Shown here: positions 42,836-52,208 of the stretch, one piece after another
Numbering within the stretch: position 1 is the stretch's first letter
How the letters are laid out: each line of letters begins with the position of its first letter
DNA from: JBDTVS01 sp040007095
GTDB taxonomy: Bacteria; Acidobacteriota; Vicinamibacteria; Vicinamibacterales; CAVVIG01
DNA: 64,000 bases
Assembly (NCBI GenBank): GCA_040007095.1
Contig: JBDTVS010000018.1
Coordinates: 1 to 64,000 of the forward strand
Reading direction: 5' to 3'
Made by a program: the position numbers and the translations under genes
Notes under the pieces: generated by a model
Told to the model about the DNA's origin: nothing
The model's database searches: none
Seen by the model: only the letters and a program-made list of their open reading frames with translations

Positions 42836-44166
42836 TTCGACTCGTCTCTCCTCAGTAGGGACACGCTCGCGGCCGCTGCCGTGGCGATAAGGGCGGGCAC
42901 CGCCGCGGCCCAGAACACCTGGCGGATCGCCGTGCCCTGAACCAGCAGCTGCCCGCCGAGAATGGGACCGACAATCGACCCGATACGGCCGATCCCCAGC
43001 GCCCAGCCGACGCCGGTCGAACGGATTCGCGTGGGATAGAACTCGGCCGTCAACGCGTGCGACGCGTTCTGCCCGCCGATGATCCCCAGCCCGGCGCAGG
43101 CGATCGTCAGGGCGAGCGCCGGAACCGACGCGCCCACCTTACCGATCAGCAGCACGGACATGGCGGCCCACAGATAGCACGCCGCCAGTACCCAGAACGA
43201 AAGATGTCGATCGAGCACTCTGCCCAGGACGAGCGCGCCGCCGATGCCGCCGACCTGAAACAACGTGGTCAACAGAATGGCCGTGCTCACAGGTATGCCG
43301 GCGTCGCTGATGATCGTCGGCAGCCAGCTGGTCAAAAAATAGAGGTTGAGGAGATTCATGAAGTAGACGACCCAGATCAGCACGGTACCGACCGCCCGTC
43401 CTTCCGTGAACAGCTGCTTCACGACGAAGACACCGCTGTCTGACTGAAGCTCGTCAATGCCCGGCGACAACTCCCGTGGGATGACGACGTGCGGCGCCAT
43501 GCGCGTGAGGTATTGCCGCGCGCGTCCGTCGTGGGCCCCTTTGACCAGGAGGAACCGGATGGATTCCGGCAGCAGGAAGAACGCCGCCGCCGCAATCAGG
43601 ATCGGCACCACACCACCCACCACGAAGACCGACTCCCAGCCAAATCGCGGGATCAGGGCGGCGGCCACGAACCCGCCAAGCGCGGCGCCCAGAGAGAAGC
43701 CGCAGATCATGGCGATCACCGCTGTCGGCCGGCGCCGGCGGGGCATGTACTCTGACGTCAAGGCGATCGCGTTCGGCATCGCGCCGCCCATGCCGAGCCC
43801 GGTCAACACTCGGAAGGCGATCAACGCTTCCACCGACGTGGCCGTTGCGGTGAGCAGGGAACCCACGCCAAAGATCAGCGCACAGACGACGAGAACCGGC
43901 TTCCGGCCGACCTGGTCGGCAACCGGACCGCTCAGCAAGGCACCGATCATCATCCCGAAGAGCCCGGTGGAGATCACCGAGCCGAGGACGCTTCGCGGTA
44001 TGTGCAATGCCGCGGTCAGCGCTGGAGCGACATATCCCATCGCCTGGGCATCGAACCCGTCGACCGACACGATGAGTCCGCACATGACCGCCACCAGCAG
44101 CTGGTAGCGTCCAACCGGGCGGTCGTCGATGAATGCGCGGATGTCGAGAACAGTGGCTGACGTCAC
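42832..44166 (-). CDS. MFS transporter, aromatic acid:H+ symporter-like
   Basis: About 444 residues, 12 membrane helices. SVDGFDAQAMGYVAP in TM1 has the D-G-x-D motif of the aromatic acid:H+ symporter family (PcaK/BenK), and GPVADQVGRKPVL is the MFS loop 2-3 signature, repeated weakly in the second half. GTG 44166 gives a normal cytoplasmic N-terminus (VTSATVLDIRAFID). A TATAGT lies about 15 bases upstream, so the 5' leader should be short. Transcribed first, followed by the overlapping amidohydrolase. Confidence 0.9.
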   Translation of the reverse strand: MTSATVLDIRAFIDDRPVGRYQLLVAVMCGLIVSVDGFDAQAMGYVAPALTAALHIPRSVLGSVISTGLFGMMIGALLSGPVADQVGRKPVLVVCALIFGVGSLLTATATSVEALIAFRVLTGLGMGGAMPNAIALTSEYMPRRRRPTAVIAMICGFSLGAALGGFVAAALIPRFGWESVFVVGGVVPILIAAAAFFLLPESIRFLLVKGAHDGRARQYLTRMAPHVVIPRELSPGIDELQSDSGVFVVKQLFTEGRAVGTVLIWVVYFMNLLNLYFLTSWLPTIISDAGIPVSTAILLTTLFQVGGIGGALVLGRVLDRHLSFWVLAACYLWAAMSVLLIGKVGASVPALALTIACAGLGIIGGQNASHALTAEFYPTRIRSTGVGWALGIGRIGSIVGPILGGQLLVQGTAIRQVFWAAAVPALIATAAAASVSLLRRDESK

Positions 44167-44275
44167 GATGCGCCGTGGAAGACTATACTCCGCGCCGCGC
44201 GAGCAGCCATTTCTTTGCTGTCGCTCGGCGACGGCGAGGCAGGTCCCCCGCCGCCGCAATCGTTGGGGGAGCTAG

Positions 44276-44433
44276 CAGCCCGTGGTGAAAGTCCGTCGTC
44301 GCACCGAGGCGGGCGATGCGCCCGGATCGCCAGGCGTGAAACGCGAGAATACCGGGAGTATTTGAGCGTTGAGCAACGCCGCGAGGCGGGATGCAGCGTT
44401 CGCCGAATGCAGACGGACTTTTACCACGGGCTG
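44276..44433. mobile_element. 158-bp MITE-like element, copy B (inverted)
   Basis: Ends CAGCCCGTGGTGAAAGTC (44276-44293) and GACTTTTACCACGGGCTG (44416-44433). Flanked on both sides by CTAG (44272-44275 and 44434-44437), a perfect 4-bp duplication. The interior is the reverse complement of copy C with few differences. The right flank supplies the minus-strand TAG stop of the NHL gene. Confidence 0.9.
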
Positions 44434-45570
44434 CTAGCGGGCGGCCCGGAGTGTGACCTTCTGCACGCGCCAATTGATCATCTCGCCGACGAGCAGCTCG
44501 TTGTCGTTGCGGCACTCGATCGAATTGGCGAGACCGAACTGCTTCGGCAGCCGGCCGGCGGAGCCGAACTTGCCGACGACGCGTCCGTCGAGCTGGACTT
44601 TGTAGATGGCGGCGTCTTCCATGCCGTCGGGATCACCAGAGTGTGAGATGTACAAGTACTGCGTCGGTCCGGTGCTCAGGCACATCGTCAGGGGCGTGCC
44701 AACGTTGCCGAACTGGGATTTGAACGTCCCATCCGCGTCGAACACCTGAATGCGCTTGTTGCCGACGTCTGCCACGTAGACGTTCCCCTGTGCGTCCACG
44801 GCCAGGCTCTTCACGCCGGCGAACTGTCCGTTCTCGGAGCCGGTTGAACCCCATTGCCTGATGAACTTGCCGTCCTTGTCGAACTTCGCGACGCGGTTGG
44901 TATTGCCGATGCCGTCGGCGATGTAGATATTGCCGGCCCGATCCCAGGCGACGTCCGTTGGCCGGTTGAAGGTGGAGCCCGGTATGCCCGCGCCGGGAAG
45001 TCCGCCGCCCCTTCCGCCTGCACCGCCTGGCGCCGCGCCGCGGCCGCCGCCCCCAGCCCCTTCCGGTGCCGCACCACGCCCGCCTTCTGCCCCACCTCGT
45101 GGCGCCGCCGGACGCACGTTGATGGCCTCGGGTTTACGACCGAGCACAAGAGCGATGCGTCCCTCCGTGTCGAACTTGACCACCTGACTGGCCGCATCGT
45201 CGATCGTCCACACGTTGTCCTGGGGATCGACTCGCAGACCGATCGCGGCATTGAAGCCGTACACGTCCTGCCCAAGCTCTCGCTCGAACTTTCCGTTGCG
45301 GTCAAACTGCAGCAGCCGCGAGCCGTTGCGGGCAAAGGTCCGGTTGTCGCCGAGGGTGGCGTACGGATGGCCGGTGCGCGTGTATACGAAGATCTGGCCC
45401 TTCGAATTCTGCCCCACGCCGCCGACTTCGCCGACGAACAGATCGAGCGGCGTCTTCAGCAGATCCGCGTTGGCGTCGAAGGGAATTTCCGGCACCGCCG
45501 TTTGCGCCGGAAGCGACGCGCCAAGCGCCACGATCCCGGCAGCCACGAAAGCCTTGAATGTTCGTCTCAT
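44434..45570 (-). CDS. Exported NHL-repeat beta-propeller with RG-rich insert
   Basis: 378 residues. A signal peptide (FVAAGIVALGASLPAQT) is followed by NHL blades such as GLRVDPQDNVWTIDDAASQV, DVAWDRAGNIYIADG and SLAVDAQGNVYVADVGNKR. A 40-residue Gly/Arg/Ala-rich low-complexity insert (about residues 154-195) interrupts the propeller. Extracytoplasmic binding protein; no catalytic motif seen. Its stop codon is formed by the CTAG flanking MITE copy B, so the original C-terminus may have been altered. Confidence 0.85.
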   Translation of the reverse strand: MRRTFKAFVAAGIVALGASLPAQTAVPEIPFDANADLLKTPLDLFVGEVGGVGQNSKGQIFVYTRTGHPYATLGDNRTFARNGSRLLQFDRNGKFERELGQDVYGFNAAIGLRVDPQDNVWTIDDAASQVVKFDTEGRIALVLGRKPEAINVRPAAPRGGAEGGRGAAPEGAGGGGRGAAPGGAGGRGGGLPGAGIPGSTFNRPTDVAWDRAGNIYIADGIGNTNRVAKFDKDGKFIRQWGSTGSENGQFAGVKSLAVDAQGNVYVADVGNKRIQVFDADGTFKSQFGNVGTPLTMCLSTGPTQYLYISHSGDPDGMEDAAIYKVQLDGRVVGKFGSAGRLPKQFGLANSIECRNDNELLVGEMINWRVQKVTLRAAR

Positions 45571-45579
45571 GGCCGCCTC

Positions 45580-46671
45580 CTAGTGCGCGCTCGACTTGAC
45601 GGCCTGCGGCTTGAGCAGGATTTTCTGGGACCGCCAGTTGTTGATCTCGGCGGTGAAAATGACGTTCGGATCGCGGCAGTCCATCTGATGAAGCGTGGCA
45701 AACTCGCCGGCGGCCTTGCCGCCCCGCCCGAACTTGCCGATGATCGTACCGTCGAGCTCCATCTTGTAGACTTCGCCGGTGAACTCGGCGCCTGCAGCCG
45801 GCGCGCTGTCGGGCCAGGAGTTGGAAGAATACAGGTACTGTTTTCCTGGATTCTTCGGGCCGGGGCCGCCCGAGACACACACCGCCCACGGGTTCCCCAC
45901 GTTCGTGTAGTTCGCCTTCCAGTTCAGGTCGTTGTCGAGCACCTGCACGCGTGCGTTGCCGCGATCGCCGACATAGACGTTGCCCTGGAAATCGGTGGCG
46001 ATGGAATGCGGCGTGTTGAATTGCAGGTTGCCACTGCCTCGCGTGCCGACCGCCTTGACGAACCGGCCGGTCTTGTCGAATTTCACCACGCGCGCATCGT
46101 CGTAGCCGTCGGACACGAAGATGTTGCCCTGCTGATCCCACGCGACATCCGTCTGGCGGCCGAACCGGTACTTCTCGTTACGGCCGTGAAACGCACCGCC
46201 GCCCGGCATGTTCGCGAGCGACGCCACGGGATCCGCGCGCCGGCCGACCGTCATGATCACCCGGCCCTCAGGGCTGAACTTGACGAGCATGTCGGTGCCC
46301 TCGTCAACCGCCCAGATGTTGTCTTGCGCGTCCACCCGCACGGAGTGCGCAAAGGCGAAGCCGTAGTTGTTGCGTCCGATCTCGCGCATGAAGCTTCCCT
46401 GCGGCGAGTACTCGAACAGACGTGTCTCGTTGGCGCGATGATAGATGTAGATGTTGCCCTTCGAGTTGGTGGCGATGCCCATGTTCTCGCCGGTATAGAT
46501 CCCGGGGGAGCTCTTGAAGAAGTTGGGGACCGCTTCGTGCGGGATCACCGGGACATTGGTGGCCGTGGCCTTGCTCTGGGCCGACAGCGGCCGTTCGAAC
46601 TGGAAGCACACGAGCGAGAACGCTCCGGCCATGGCGACCAGCGTGAGAGAAGACGTCATACAGCGCTTCAT
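45580..46671 (-). CDS. Exported NHL-repeat beta-propeller
   Basis: About 363 residues. A signal peptide or anchor (LTLVAMAGAFSLVCFQF) is followed by NHL blades (MGIATNSKGNIYIYHRA, SVRVDAQDNIWAVDEG, DVAWDQQGNIFVSDGYDD, SIATDFQGNVYVGDRGNAR). Similar in layout to the gene 9 bases downstream, so the pair probably arose by duplication and is co-transcribed. It ends with a Cys-containing MDCRDPNVIFTAEINNWR, matched by ECRNDNELLVGEMINWR in the partner. GGAGG supports ATG 46671. Function unknown. Confidence 0.85.
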   Translation of the reverse strand: MKRCMTSSLTLVAMAGAFSLVCFQFERPLSAQSKATATNVPVIPHEAVPNFFKSSPGIYTGENMGIATNSKGNIYIYHRANETRLFEYSPQGSFMREIGRNNYGFAFAHSVRVDAQDNIWAVDEGTDMLVKFSPEGRVIMTVGRRADPVASLANMPGGGAFHGRNEKYRFGRQTDVAWDQQGNIFVSDGYDDARVVKFDKTGRFVKAVGTRGSGNLQFNTPHSIATDFQGNVYVGDRGNARVQVLDNDLNWKANYTNVGNPWAVCVSGGPGPKNPGKQYLYSSNSWPDSAPAAGAEFTGEVYKMELDGTIIGKFGRGGKAAGEFATLHQMDCRDPNVIFTAEINNWRSQKILLKPQAVKSSAH

Positions 46672-47083
46672 TGCAGCAGCCCTCCGCGGACAAGCATCAG
46701 TCATTCGAGATTCTGCGCAAATCTACCCGACTGGAGCGGCTAGTTCAAGGCCGGAACGGTCGGGAGAGACACTCATGCATCCGCCGGACAAGCATATAAT
46801 CCAATCTTCCTCGTAACGCAGCCTTTCGAGCCGCCGGGCGCAAGCCTGGCTGGCAGCGGTTTATCACCGGCTCTGTGGTCGATAAAGAGGAGGACCGTGA
46901 CCTGGCGCACGGTTGATTGTGGTCACGCTGGTGGCGGTGAATCGACGGCTACTCCGTGATTGCGATCACGAAGTGGCTCGAGTCGGCGTTCAATCACATT
47001 CCCCTCTCGCTTCTCGAAGCGTGGGGGCGGTTCGGCTATCTGGTCGCTGAAGGACCTGTCGGTCTTCGTCTGCATCTGTTGTT
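46672..47083. other. Intergenic region with a -10-like TATAAT
   Basis: A TATAAT at 46795-46800 on the plus strand could drive the following region, but no -35 is evident. No gene seen. The last part (about 46955-47083) has residual protein-like frames broken by stops and leads into the receiver-domain remnant. Confidence 0.35.
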
Positions 47084-47503
47084 CGGCTGGACATGCGCAT
47101 GCCGATCCTCGATGGCTACCAGGCGACGCGGCGAATTCGCGAGTTGGAATGTGAGCTTGCCCTGCCGCGCACAACGATTCTTGGCATTGCGGCAAGCGTC
47201 TTCGATCACGATCGCGAGCCCGTGCTTGCCGCCGGCTGCGACGACGCCCTCCGCAAGCCGTTCAAGTCGCACGAGCTGTTCGAGATGCTGGCCCGGCACA
47301 AAGGGGTGCTGTTCGAGGAGAGCGAACCCCTGCCGGTGGTCGCCGAGAGCACTCGCACGGAAAATTTCGAGGCACTGCCGGGCGACTGGTGCAACGACTT
47401 CGCGGAGTGCCTGATGACAGGGAATGTCGACCAGGCTCCGCGGCTCGTGGACCGTTTGCCCGACGCAGAGACCGGCTCGGCGCGTATCTTCGACTGTGCT
47501 TGA
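47084..47503 (+). pseudogene. Remnant of a response-regulator receiver domain
   Basis: The frame from RLDMRMPILDGYQATRRI onward reproduces the second half of a receiver domain: the phospho-acceptor Asp, the ILGIAASVF equivalent of the T/S switch strand, and AAGCDDALRKPFKSHELFEM with the conserved Lys. The first half with the acidic pocket is absent and an in-frame TGA lies just upstream, at about 47050. The tail after the domain looks like the C-terminus of a hybrid histidine kinase. The intact hybrid kinase follows 50 bases later, so this may be a leftover of a neighbouring kinase gene. Confidence 0.7.
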
Positions 47504-47555
47504 AGGAGTTCAGAATGGACGAATCGGATCGACTGTTTTCCGCCCATCGACCTTT

Positions 47556-50027
47556 ATGATCGAACACGATTCGTCGAAAGTGATCCTGCTGGTCGACGAC
47601 AACGCGATGAACCTGGAGCTGCTGTCGAGCATCCTGGAGGAAAAGGGCTACCAGGTCCGCGTCGCGACCAACGGCCGGCGAGGGCTGGAAGCGGCGCGCC
47701 GCGCCAAGCCGGATTTGATCATGCTGGATGTCTCGATGCCGGACATGGACGGCTACGAGGTATGTCGTACGATCAAAGCCGACCCGCAGTTGCGCCCGGT
47801 GCCCGTCATCTTCATCAGCGCGCACGATGCAGGGGCGGAGAAGGCCAAGGCCTTCGAGGTCGGCGGGGCGGACTACGTCCAGAAGCCGTTTCAGATCCAG
47901 GAGGTGCTGGTGCGAGTGCGGCACCAGCTCCGATTGGCGTCACTGCAGGCCGCGCTGCAGGAGCAGAACACGGACCTCGAGCAGGCCAACGCGCGGCTGC
48001 AGGAGATGGTCGCGCGCGAAGAACAGTCGCACGAACGGCTCGAAGCGCTCGTCGTCGAGCGCACCGCGGAGCTCGAGGAGCGCATGGCTGCCCTCGAAAT
48101 GAGCGAGGAGCGATACCGCGTCCTCGTCGAGACGGCACCGGAGGCGATCATCGTCTTCGATGCCGACACGCAGCTGCTCGTCGATGCGAATCCGAACGCC
48201 GAGCGCCTGTTCGGCTGCGGCCGCGAACAGCTGATCGGAACCGACATCACCCGGTTTTATCCGGATCCGCAGCCTGACGAACGACCGCTGAGCCTCGTGC
48301 CCCAGGATCATCTCGCGGCCGATTCCCAGCCGATTCAGTTCGAGCGAGTCATTCGTGCCGACGACGGCACGATTCGGCGATGCGAGGTCCACGTCTCGCG
48401 CCTGCCTGCCAGGGACCGCCGGCTCGTGCGCGGGACCTTGATCGACATCACCGAGCGGCGGATCGCCGAAGAGAAACTGCGGGCGAGCGAGTCGCGGCTG
48501 CGCGCCATCCTGGATTCGACGCTCGACGCCGTCATCGTCATGGATGCCGATGGACGGGTGGTGGAGCTCAATCCTGCCGCCGAGCGCCACTTCGGATATG
48601 CAAGTGCAGCGGCCGTCGGGAAGCCGATCGCGGAGCTGGTCAACCTGCCGGGCGAGGCGGGGAGCAGCGCCGCGGCGTTGACGCCCTACCTGATGGACTC
48701 GAGCGCGTCGCGCCTGGGTCAACGCGTGGAGACCACGGCGCTGCGCCGCAATGGTCACGCGTTCCCCGTCGAGCTGTGCGTGCAACGAATCGGCTCCGAA
48801 GCGCCGCCCCTGTTTACGGCGATCGTCCGGGATCTCACCGAGCGCAAGCGTCTGGAAGCCCAGTTTCTCCAGGCCCAGAGGATGGAGACGGTCGGCCAGT
48901 TGGCGGGCGGCATTGCGCACGACTTCAACAATCTACTGACCGTGATCAACAACAGCGCCGAGCTCGCCGCCATGGAGTTGCGCGCGGGCGATCCGATGCT
49001 CGAGGATCTGACGGCAATCGTCGACGCCGGCAAGAGAGCGGCGGTGCTTACCGGGCATCTGCTCGCGTTCAGCCGGAAGCAAGTGCTGCAGCCCGCCGTA
49101 CTGAACCTCAACACCCTCGTCAAAAAGCTTGAAGGCATGCTCCGGCGGGTGATCCCCGAGAACATCGAGCTGGCCATCAACATCGCGGGGAACCTCGACA
49201 ACGTCAACGTCGACCGGGGGCAGATGGAGCAGGTGATTCTCAATCTCGCCGTCAACAGCAGAGACGCGATGCCGGACGGCGGCACCCTGACGATCGAGAC
49301 GCGACAGGTCGTATTGGACTCGTCCTCCGCGCAGACACACCCGGGCATGCAGCCGGGACCGCACGTCGTGCTCACGGTCCGGGACACCGGATGCGGAATG
49401 GATCAGGCCACGATGCAGCGCATGTTCGAACCGTTCTTCACGACCAAAGGCGTGGGCCGGGGCACCGGCCTCGGTCTCGCCACGGTGCACGGCATCATCA
49501 AACAGAGCGGCGGCGACGTGCAGGTCTTCAGCGAGCTCGGACACGGGTCGACGGTCGAGATGTTCCTGCCGGCAGTGACCAACATGGCATCGGGCGAGCA
49601 GCACACGTCGGCAGTCAAGGTCGCGCGGGGCACGGAGACGATCCTGGTCGTGGACGACGACGCGGGAATCTGCCGGGTGGTGAAACAGATGCTCGAAAGT
49701 GCGGGCTACCGGGTGCTCACGGCCTCGAGCACGAGAGACGCGCTGCTGTTGCTGGATCGCCAGGCTCGTCCGCCTGACCTGCTGTTGACGGACATGGTGA
49801 TGCCGGAAATGACCGGGCCCGAACTGGCGGAGCGCGTGATCGCCGCGTGTCCCGAGATCAAGGTGCTCTATGCCTCAGGGTATACCGACGACGCGATCAT
49901 GGACCATGGTGCGATTGCGAAAGGAGTGCACTTTATCGGCAAGCCGTACACCACGACAGGGCTCACGCACAAAGTGCGCGAAGTGCTCGACACTCCCACG
50001 CAAGCCTTCAAGACGGCAGGCGCGTAG
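47556..50027 (+). CDS. Hybrid histidine kinase (REC-PAS-PAS-HK-REC)
   Basis: 823 residues, no membrane segment. N-terminal receiver with Asp58 (MLDVSMPDMDGYE); coiled coil (about 128-190); two PAS domains (about 190-300 and 310-435); HisKA with phospho-His about 455 (GGIAHDFNNLL); ATPase with N-box VNSRDAM, DTGCGMD and GTGLGLATVHGI; second receiver with Asp746 (LLTDMVMPEMTG) and the conserved Lys in IGKPYTTTGL. Such soluble kinases with receivers at both ends are phosphorelay nodes sensing cytoplasmic cues via PAS. No output regulator is adjacent. Confidence 0.93.
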   Translation: MIEHDSSKVILLVDDNAMNLELLSSILEEKGYQVRVATNGRRGLEAARRAKPDLIMLDVSMPDMDGYEVCRTIKADPQLRPVPVIFISAHDAGAEKAKAFEVGGADYVQKPFQIQEVLVRVRHQLRLASLQAALQEQNTDLEQANARLQEMVAREEQSHERLEALVVERTAELEERMAALEMSEERYRVLVETAPEAIIVFDADTQLLVDANPNAERLFGCGREQLIGTDITRFYPDPQPDERPLSLVPQDHLAADSQPIQFERVIRADDGTIRRCEVHVSRLPARDRRLVRGTLIDITERRIAEEKLRASESRLRAILDSTLDAVIVMDADGRVVELNPAAERHFGYASAAAVGKPIAELVNLPGEAGSSAAALTPYLMDSSASRLGQRVETTALRRNGHAFPVELCVQRIGSEAPPLFTAIVRDLTERKRLEAQFLQAQRMETVGQLAGGIAHDFNNLLTVINNSAELAAMELRAGDPMLEDLTAIVDAGKRAAVLTGHLLAFSRKQVLQPAVLNLNTLVKKLEGMLRRVIPENIELAINIAGNLDNVNVDRGQMEQVILNLAVNSRDAMPDGGTLTIETRQVVLDSSSAQTHPGMQPGPHVVLTVRDTGCGMDQATMQRMFEPFFTTKGVGRGTGLGLATVHGIIKQSGGDVQVFSELGHGSTVEMFLPAVTNMASGEQHTSAVKVARGTETILVVDDDAGICRVVKQMLESAGYRVLTASSTRDALLLLDRQARPPDLLLTDMVMPEMTGPELAERVIAACPEIKVLYASGYTDDAIMDHGAIAKGVHFIGKPYTTTGLTHKVREVLDTPTQAFKTAGA

Positions 50028-50085
50028 CCTCGAAACCTCTCGACCGCGGGTGCCGGCTATGGCCCCTCCCGGCGAGGCGCCCTGC

Positions 50086-50988
50086 TCAACGCGGGAACAG
50101 TCGCTCGAAGTTTCCGCCCAGAATTTGCCCTTTGATGATTGCGCTGACGCCGAGCGCGTCGAGCGTTGACGACTGCTCGACGTAGACACTCTTCACCCAG
50201 CCGCGTGGAAAAAACGACGAATCGCTGCCGAACAGCAGACGGTCCGGGCCAAGCACGCTCAGCGCCTGCCTGAACACCGCGTCGAGCGTCAGCCCCGGCG
50301 TGTACTTGATCCAGCCGTTCGAGCTCGACGTATCGAAAAACACGTTGGCACACAGGTCGGCAAGCATCAGCGCTTCGCGAAGAAGGCCCGCGCCGAAGTG
50401 GGGGACGATGATCGGCATCGATGGATGCGCGAGTGCAATCGCGTGCAGATCGAGAGGGTTGCCGTAGCGGATATCGAATGGGCTCGGCAGACCGAGCTTC
50501 TTCCGCACTCCTACCGACAGCACCCCGCAGTGGACAAAAACCGCCGTCGGCGATCGCGCCGCGACGACGTCAAAGACGGCTGTCGCGCGCTCGTCGTGAA
50601 GCCAATAGCGGTGCATGGCCGGAAACAGGCAAATCGCGCGGAAGCGGCCGGTGTCGATTGCCGCAGCGGCGGCCGCCGCCGCCTCTGGCTGAGTCGGATC
50701 GACCATCAAGAACCCCACGAATCGGGTCGGATGGCGTGCAACCGCGGCGGCGACCGACGCCTCATCACCAGGGACGCTGGCCATGATCGCGGCCCGGGAG
50801 ACCCCATGAGCATCGAGCTCGGCGACCCATCGATCGGCGAGTTGTTCAGGTGTTCCGGGGTCCTCCCATCCGAGGATCGCGAGGGGACGAGATCCGGGCG
50901 CCGCGGGATCCGAGTCCTTCAAGCCCCGGCCGAGCGCGGCGAAGAAGTTGGTCGAAAAGAAGTGGCAGTGAGCGTCGTTGAGGGGCAT
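50086..50988 (-). CDS. Amidohydrolase-2 family protein
   Basis: 300 residues. HxH is in NDAHCHFF, followed by the barrel His in VFVHCGVLS and IIVPHFGAG, and the catalytic Asp in LLFGSDSSFF. Metal-dependent hydrolase or decarboxylase of the amidohydrolase-2 family, cytoplasmic. It is not closely similar to the one at 41813. ATG 50988 places HxH at residues 7-9, which is normal; the longer frame upstream is unsupported. Substrate unknown. Confidence 0.85.
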   Translation of the reverse strand: MPLNDAHCHFFSTNFFAALGRGLKDSDPAAPGSRPLAILGWEDPGTPEQLADRWVAELDAHGVSRAAIMASVPGDEASVAAAVARHPTRFVGFLMVDPTQPEAAAAAAAAIDTGRFRAICLFPAMHRYWLHDERATAVFDVVAARSPTAVFVHCGVLSVGVRKKLGLPSPFDIRYGNPLDLHAIALAHPSMPIIVPHFGAGLLREALMLADLCANVFFDTSSSNGWIKYTPGLTLDAVFRQALSVLGPDRLLFGSDSSFFPRGWVKSVYVEQSSTLDALGVSAIIKGQILGGNFERLFPR

Positions 50989-51094
50989 TGATTGTCGATC
51001 GTCGCTGCCGGGCAGAATCCGCGGCGTGTGGGTACTGCGGTGGTGGTTCTGGCGGAGGCCGGTGCCTACGTCGCAATGAATGTCGGCCACCAAG

Positions 51095-51122
51095 AAAAAG
51101 GGCGGGCCCGAAGACCCGCCCT
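51095..51122 (-). terminator. Intrinsic terminator after the DUF1326 gene
   Basis: On the minus strand: AGGGCGGG (51122-51115), eight-base loop, CCCGCCCT (51106-51099), followed by further Ts to 51095. It lies about 50 bases beyond the DUF1326 stop. Confidence 0.75.
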
Positions 51123-51172
51123 ACACTGATTCATCGTCTGGCATGCTCAGCCGGCATGCACCCGAAACTCGC

Positions 51173-51829
51173 TTAGTACGCGAAGCTGCCGATGTACGAC
51201 GAGCGCCTGTTCGGCGCGCTCCACTTCGTCCCCAGGCTGCTGCCCGTGAACGAGTGCTCTTCGGTCTGGCTCATCGTGGCTTCGGTGACCTGGGCCAGCG
51301 GGGCGAACCACTGCATCGAGCCGCAAGTGGGATCGTGGTCGAGGTGTTTGCTGATATCGAGCTTCGCCTGGCTGGTCGCGACGTTCACGCCGTGCTCGGT
51401 CTCAGAGAACTGAATCGGCGCGGACGTGACGTTGACGACCGTCCCGACGCTGGCCTTCGCGAGCTCAGTGACCATCGCGACAAGGGCGATGCGCTGCGCC
51501 GCGTTGGCGCGCTCGTCGACGACGACTGCCGACTTGACCTTGGCGCGAACGCCGCCGATCTCATGGATGCCGAGGTTCGCGTCGCCGGACAGGGCGGCGA
51601 CGACCGACAGGCCATCGAGTGACACGCCGTTGAAGCTGCCGCGGTCCACTTTCCAGGCGAGCACCGCCTGCCTACCGACCGTGTCCGCCTCGCTGCTCAT
51701 GATGCAGCCGCCGGTGAACACCTCGGCGGTACGGGCTTCGACGTACTTGCCGCTGATTGAGCTTCCCGCGAGGAGGGACGAGCCGGACAAGCCGACCAGC
51801 GCCGTCAGAACGATCATTCGTGTTTTCAT
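51173..51829 (-). CDS. Exported DUF1326-like protein
   Basis: 218 residues with a signal peptide (IVLTALVGLSGSSLLAG). GKYVEARTAEVFTGGCIMSSE and AVLAWKVDRGSFNGVSLDG match the start of the DUF1326 domain (Y-E-R-T/N-x-x-x-x-G-x-C, W-x-I-x-x-G-x-x-x-G-V-x-L-x-G). Members of this family are uncharacterised. A second Cys lies in DPTCGSMQWFAPL. A clear terminator follows at 51095-51122. Extracytoplasmic location inferred. Confidence 0.82.
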   Translation of the reverse strand: MKTRMIVLTALVGLSGSSLLAGSSISGKYVEARTAEVFTGGCIMSSEADTVGRQAVLAWKVDRGSFNGVSLDGLSVVAALSGDANLGIHEIGGVRAKVKSAVVVDERANAAQRIALVAMVTELAKASVGTVVNVTSAPIQFSETEHGVNVATSQAKLDISKHLDHDPTCGSMQWFAPLAQVTEATMSQTEEHSFTGSSLGTKWSAPNRRSSYIGSFAY

Positions 51830-51871
51830 GTCAGCCTCTCGAGCATTCGAAAACCGAGTGTTCAGTATAAC

Positions 51872-52102
51872 TCAGTGTCGGCAGCAGTTCCGATTCCCCT
51901 GGCAGAGTTGCGGGTTGGCCGGCAGTCCATCCGGCCCGATGCCGGTCTGGGTCTCTGCGCACCAGTAGGCCGTCGATTCGAACGAGGTATCGTAGAACTT
52001 CGACTCGTCCGGGTCGGGCGCCGCCATCACGTACATCCCTTTGTGGCGAAGGATCAGGCAGTGCACGCCGAGCGTCAGTTTGGGTGAAACCAAGTGCTCC
52101 AT
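51872..52102 (-). CDS. 76-aa cysteine-containing hypothetical protein
   Basis: A GGGAG lies a few bases upstream of ATG 52102. The product has five Cys, four of them in the last 30 residues (AYWCAETQ, QLCQGNRNCCRH). No signal peptide and no recognised family. The Cys-rich end could bind metal. It lies between the DUF1326 gene and the molybdenum hydroxylase operon on the same strand. Confidence 0.55.
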   Translation of the reverse strand: MEHLVSPKLTLGVHCLILRHKGMYVMAAPDPDESKFYDTSFESTAYWCAETQTGIGPDGLPANPQLCQGNRNCCRH

Positions 52103-52208
52103 AGTGGCTCCCGAATTTGGTCGTTGATCAGCTGATTATCTGGTCCTTGACGACGCTCGGATTACGCGCGCACTGACCAGACGACCCTCCTGGCCAAAAC
52201 GACCGGAT

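Noticed and set aside
46800..46960. Possible GEMM/c-di-GMP-like riboswitch (GGGCGCAAGCCT)
   Set aside because: The short CGCAAGCC match is not embedded in the required paired helices and A-rich core; no gene directly downstream to control.
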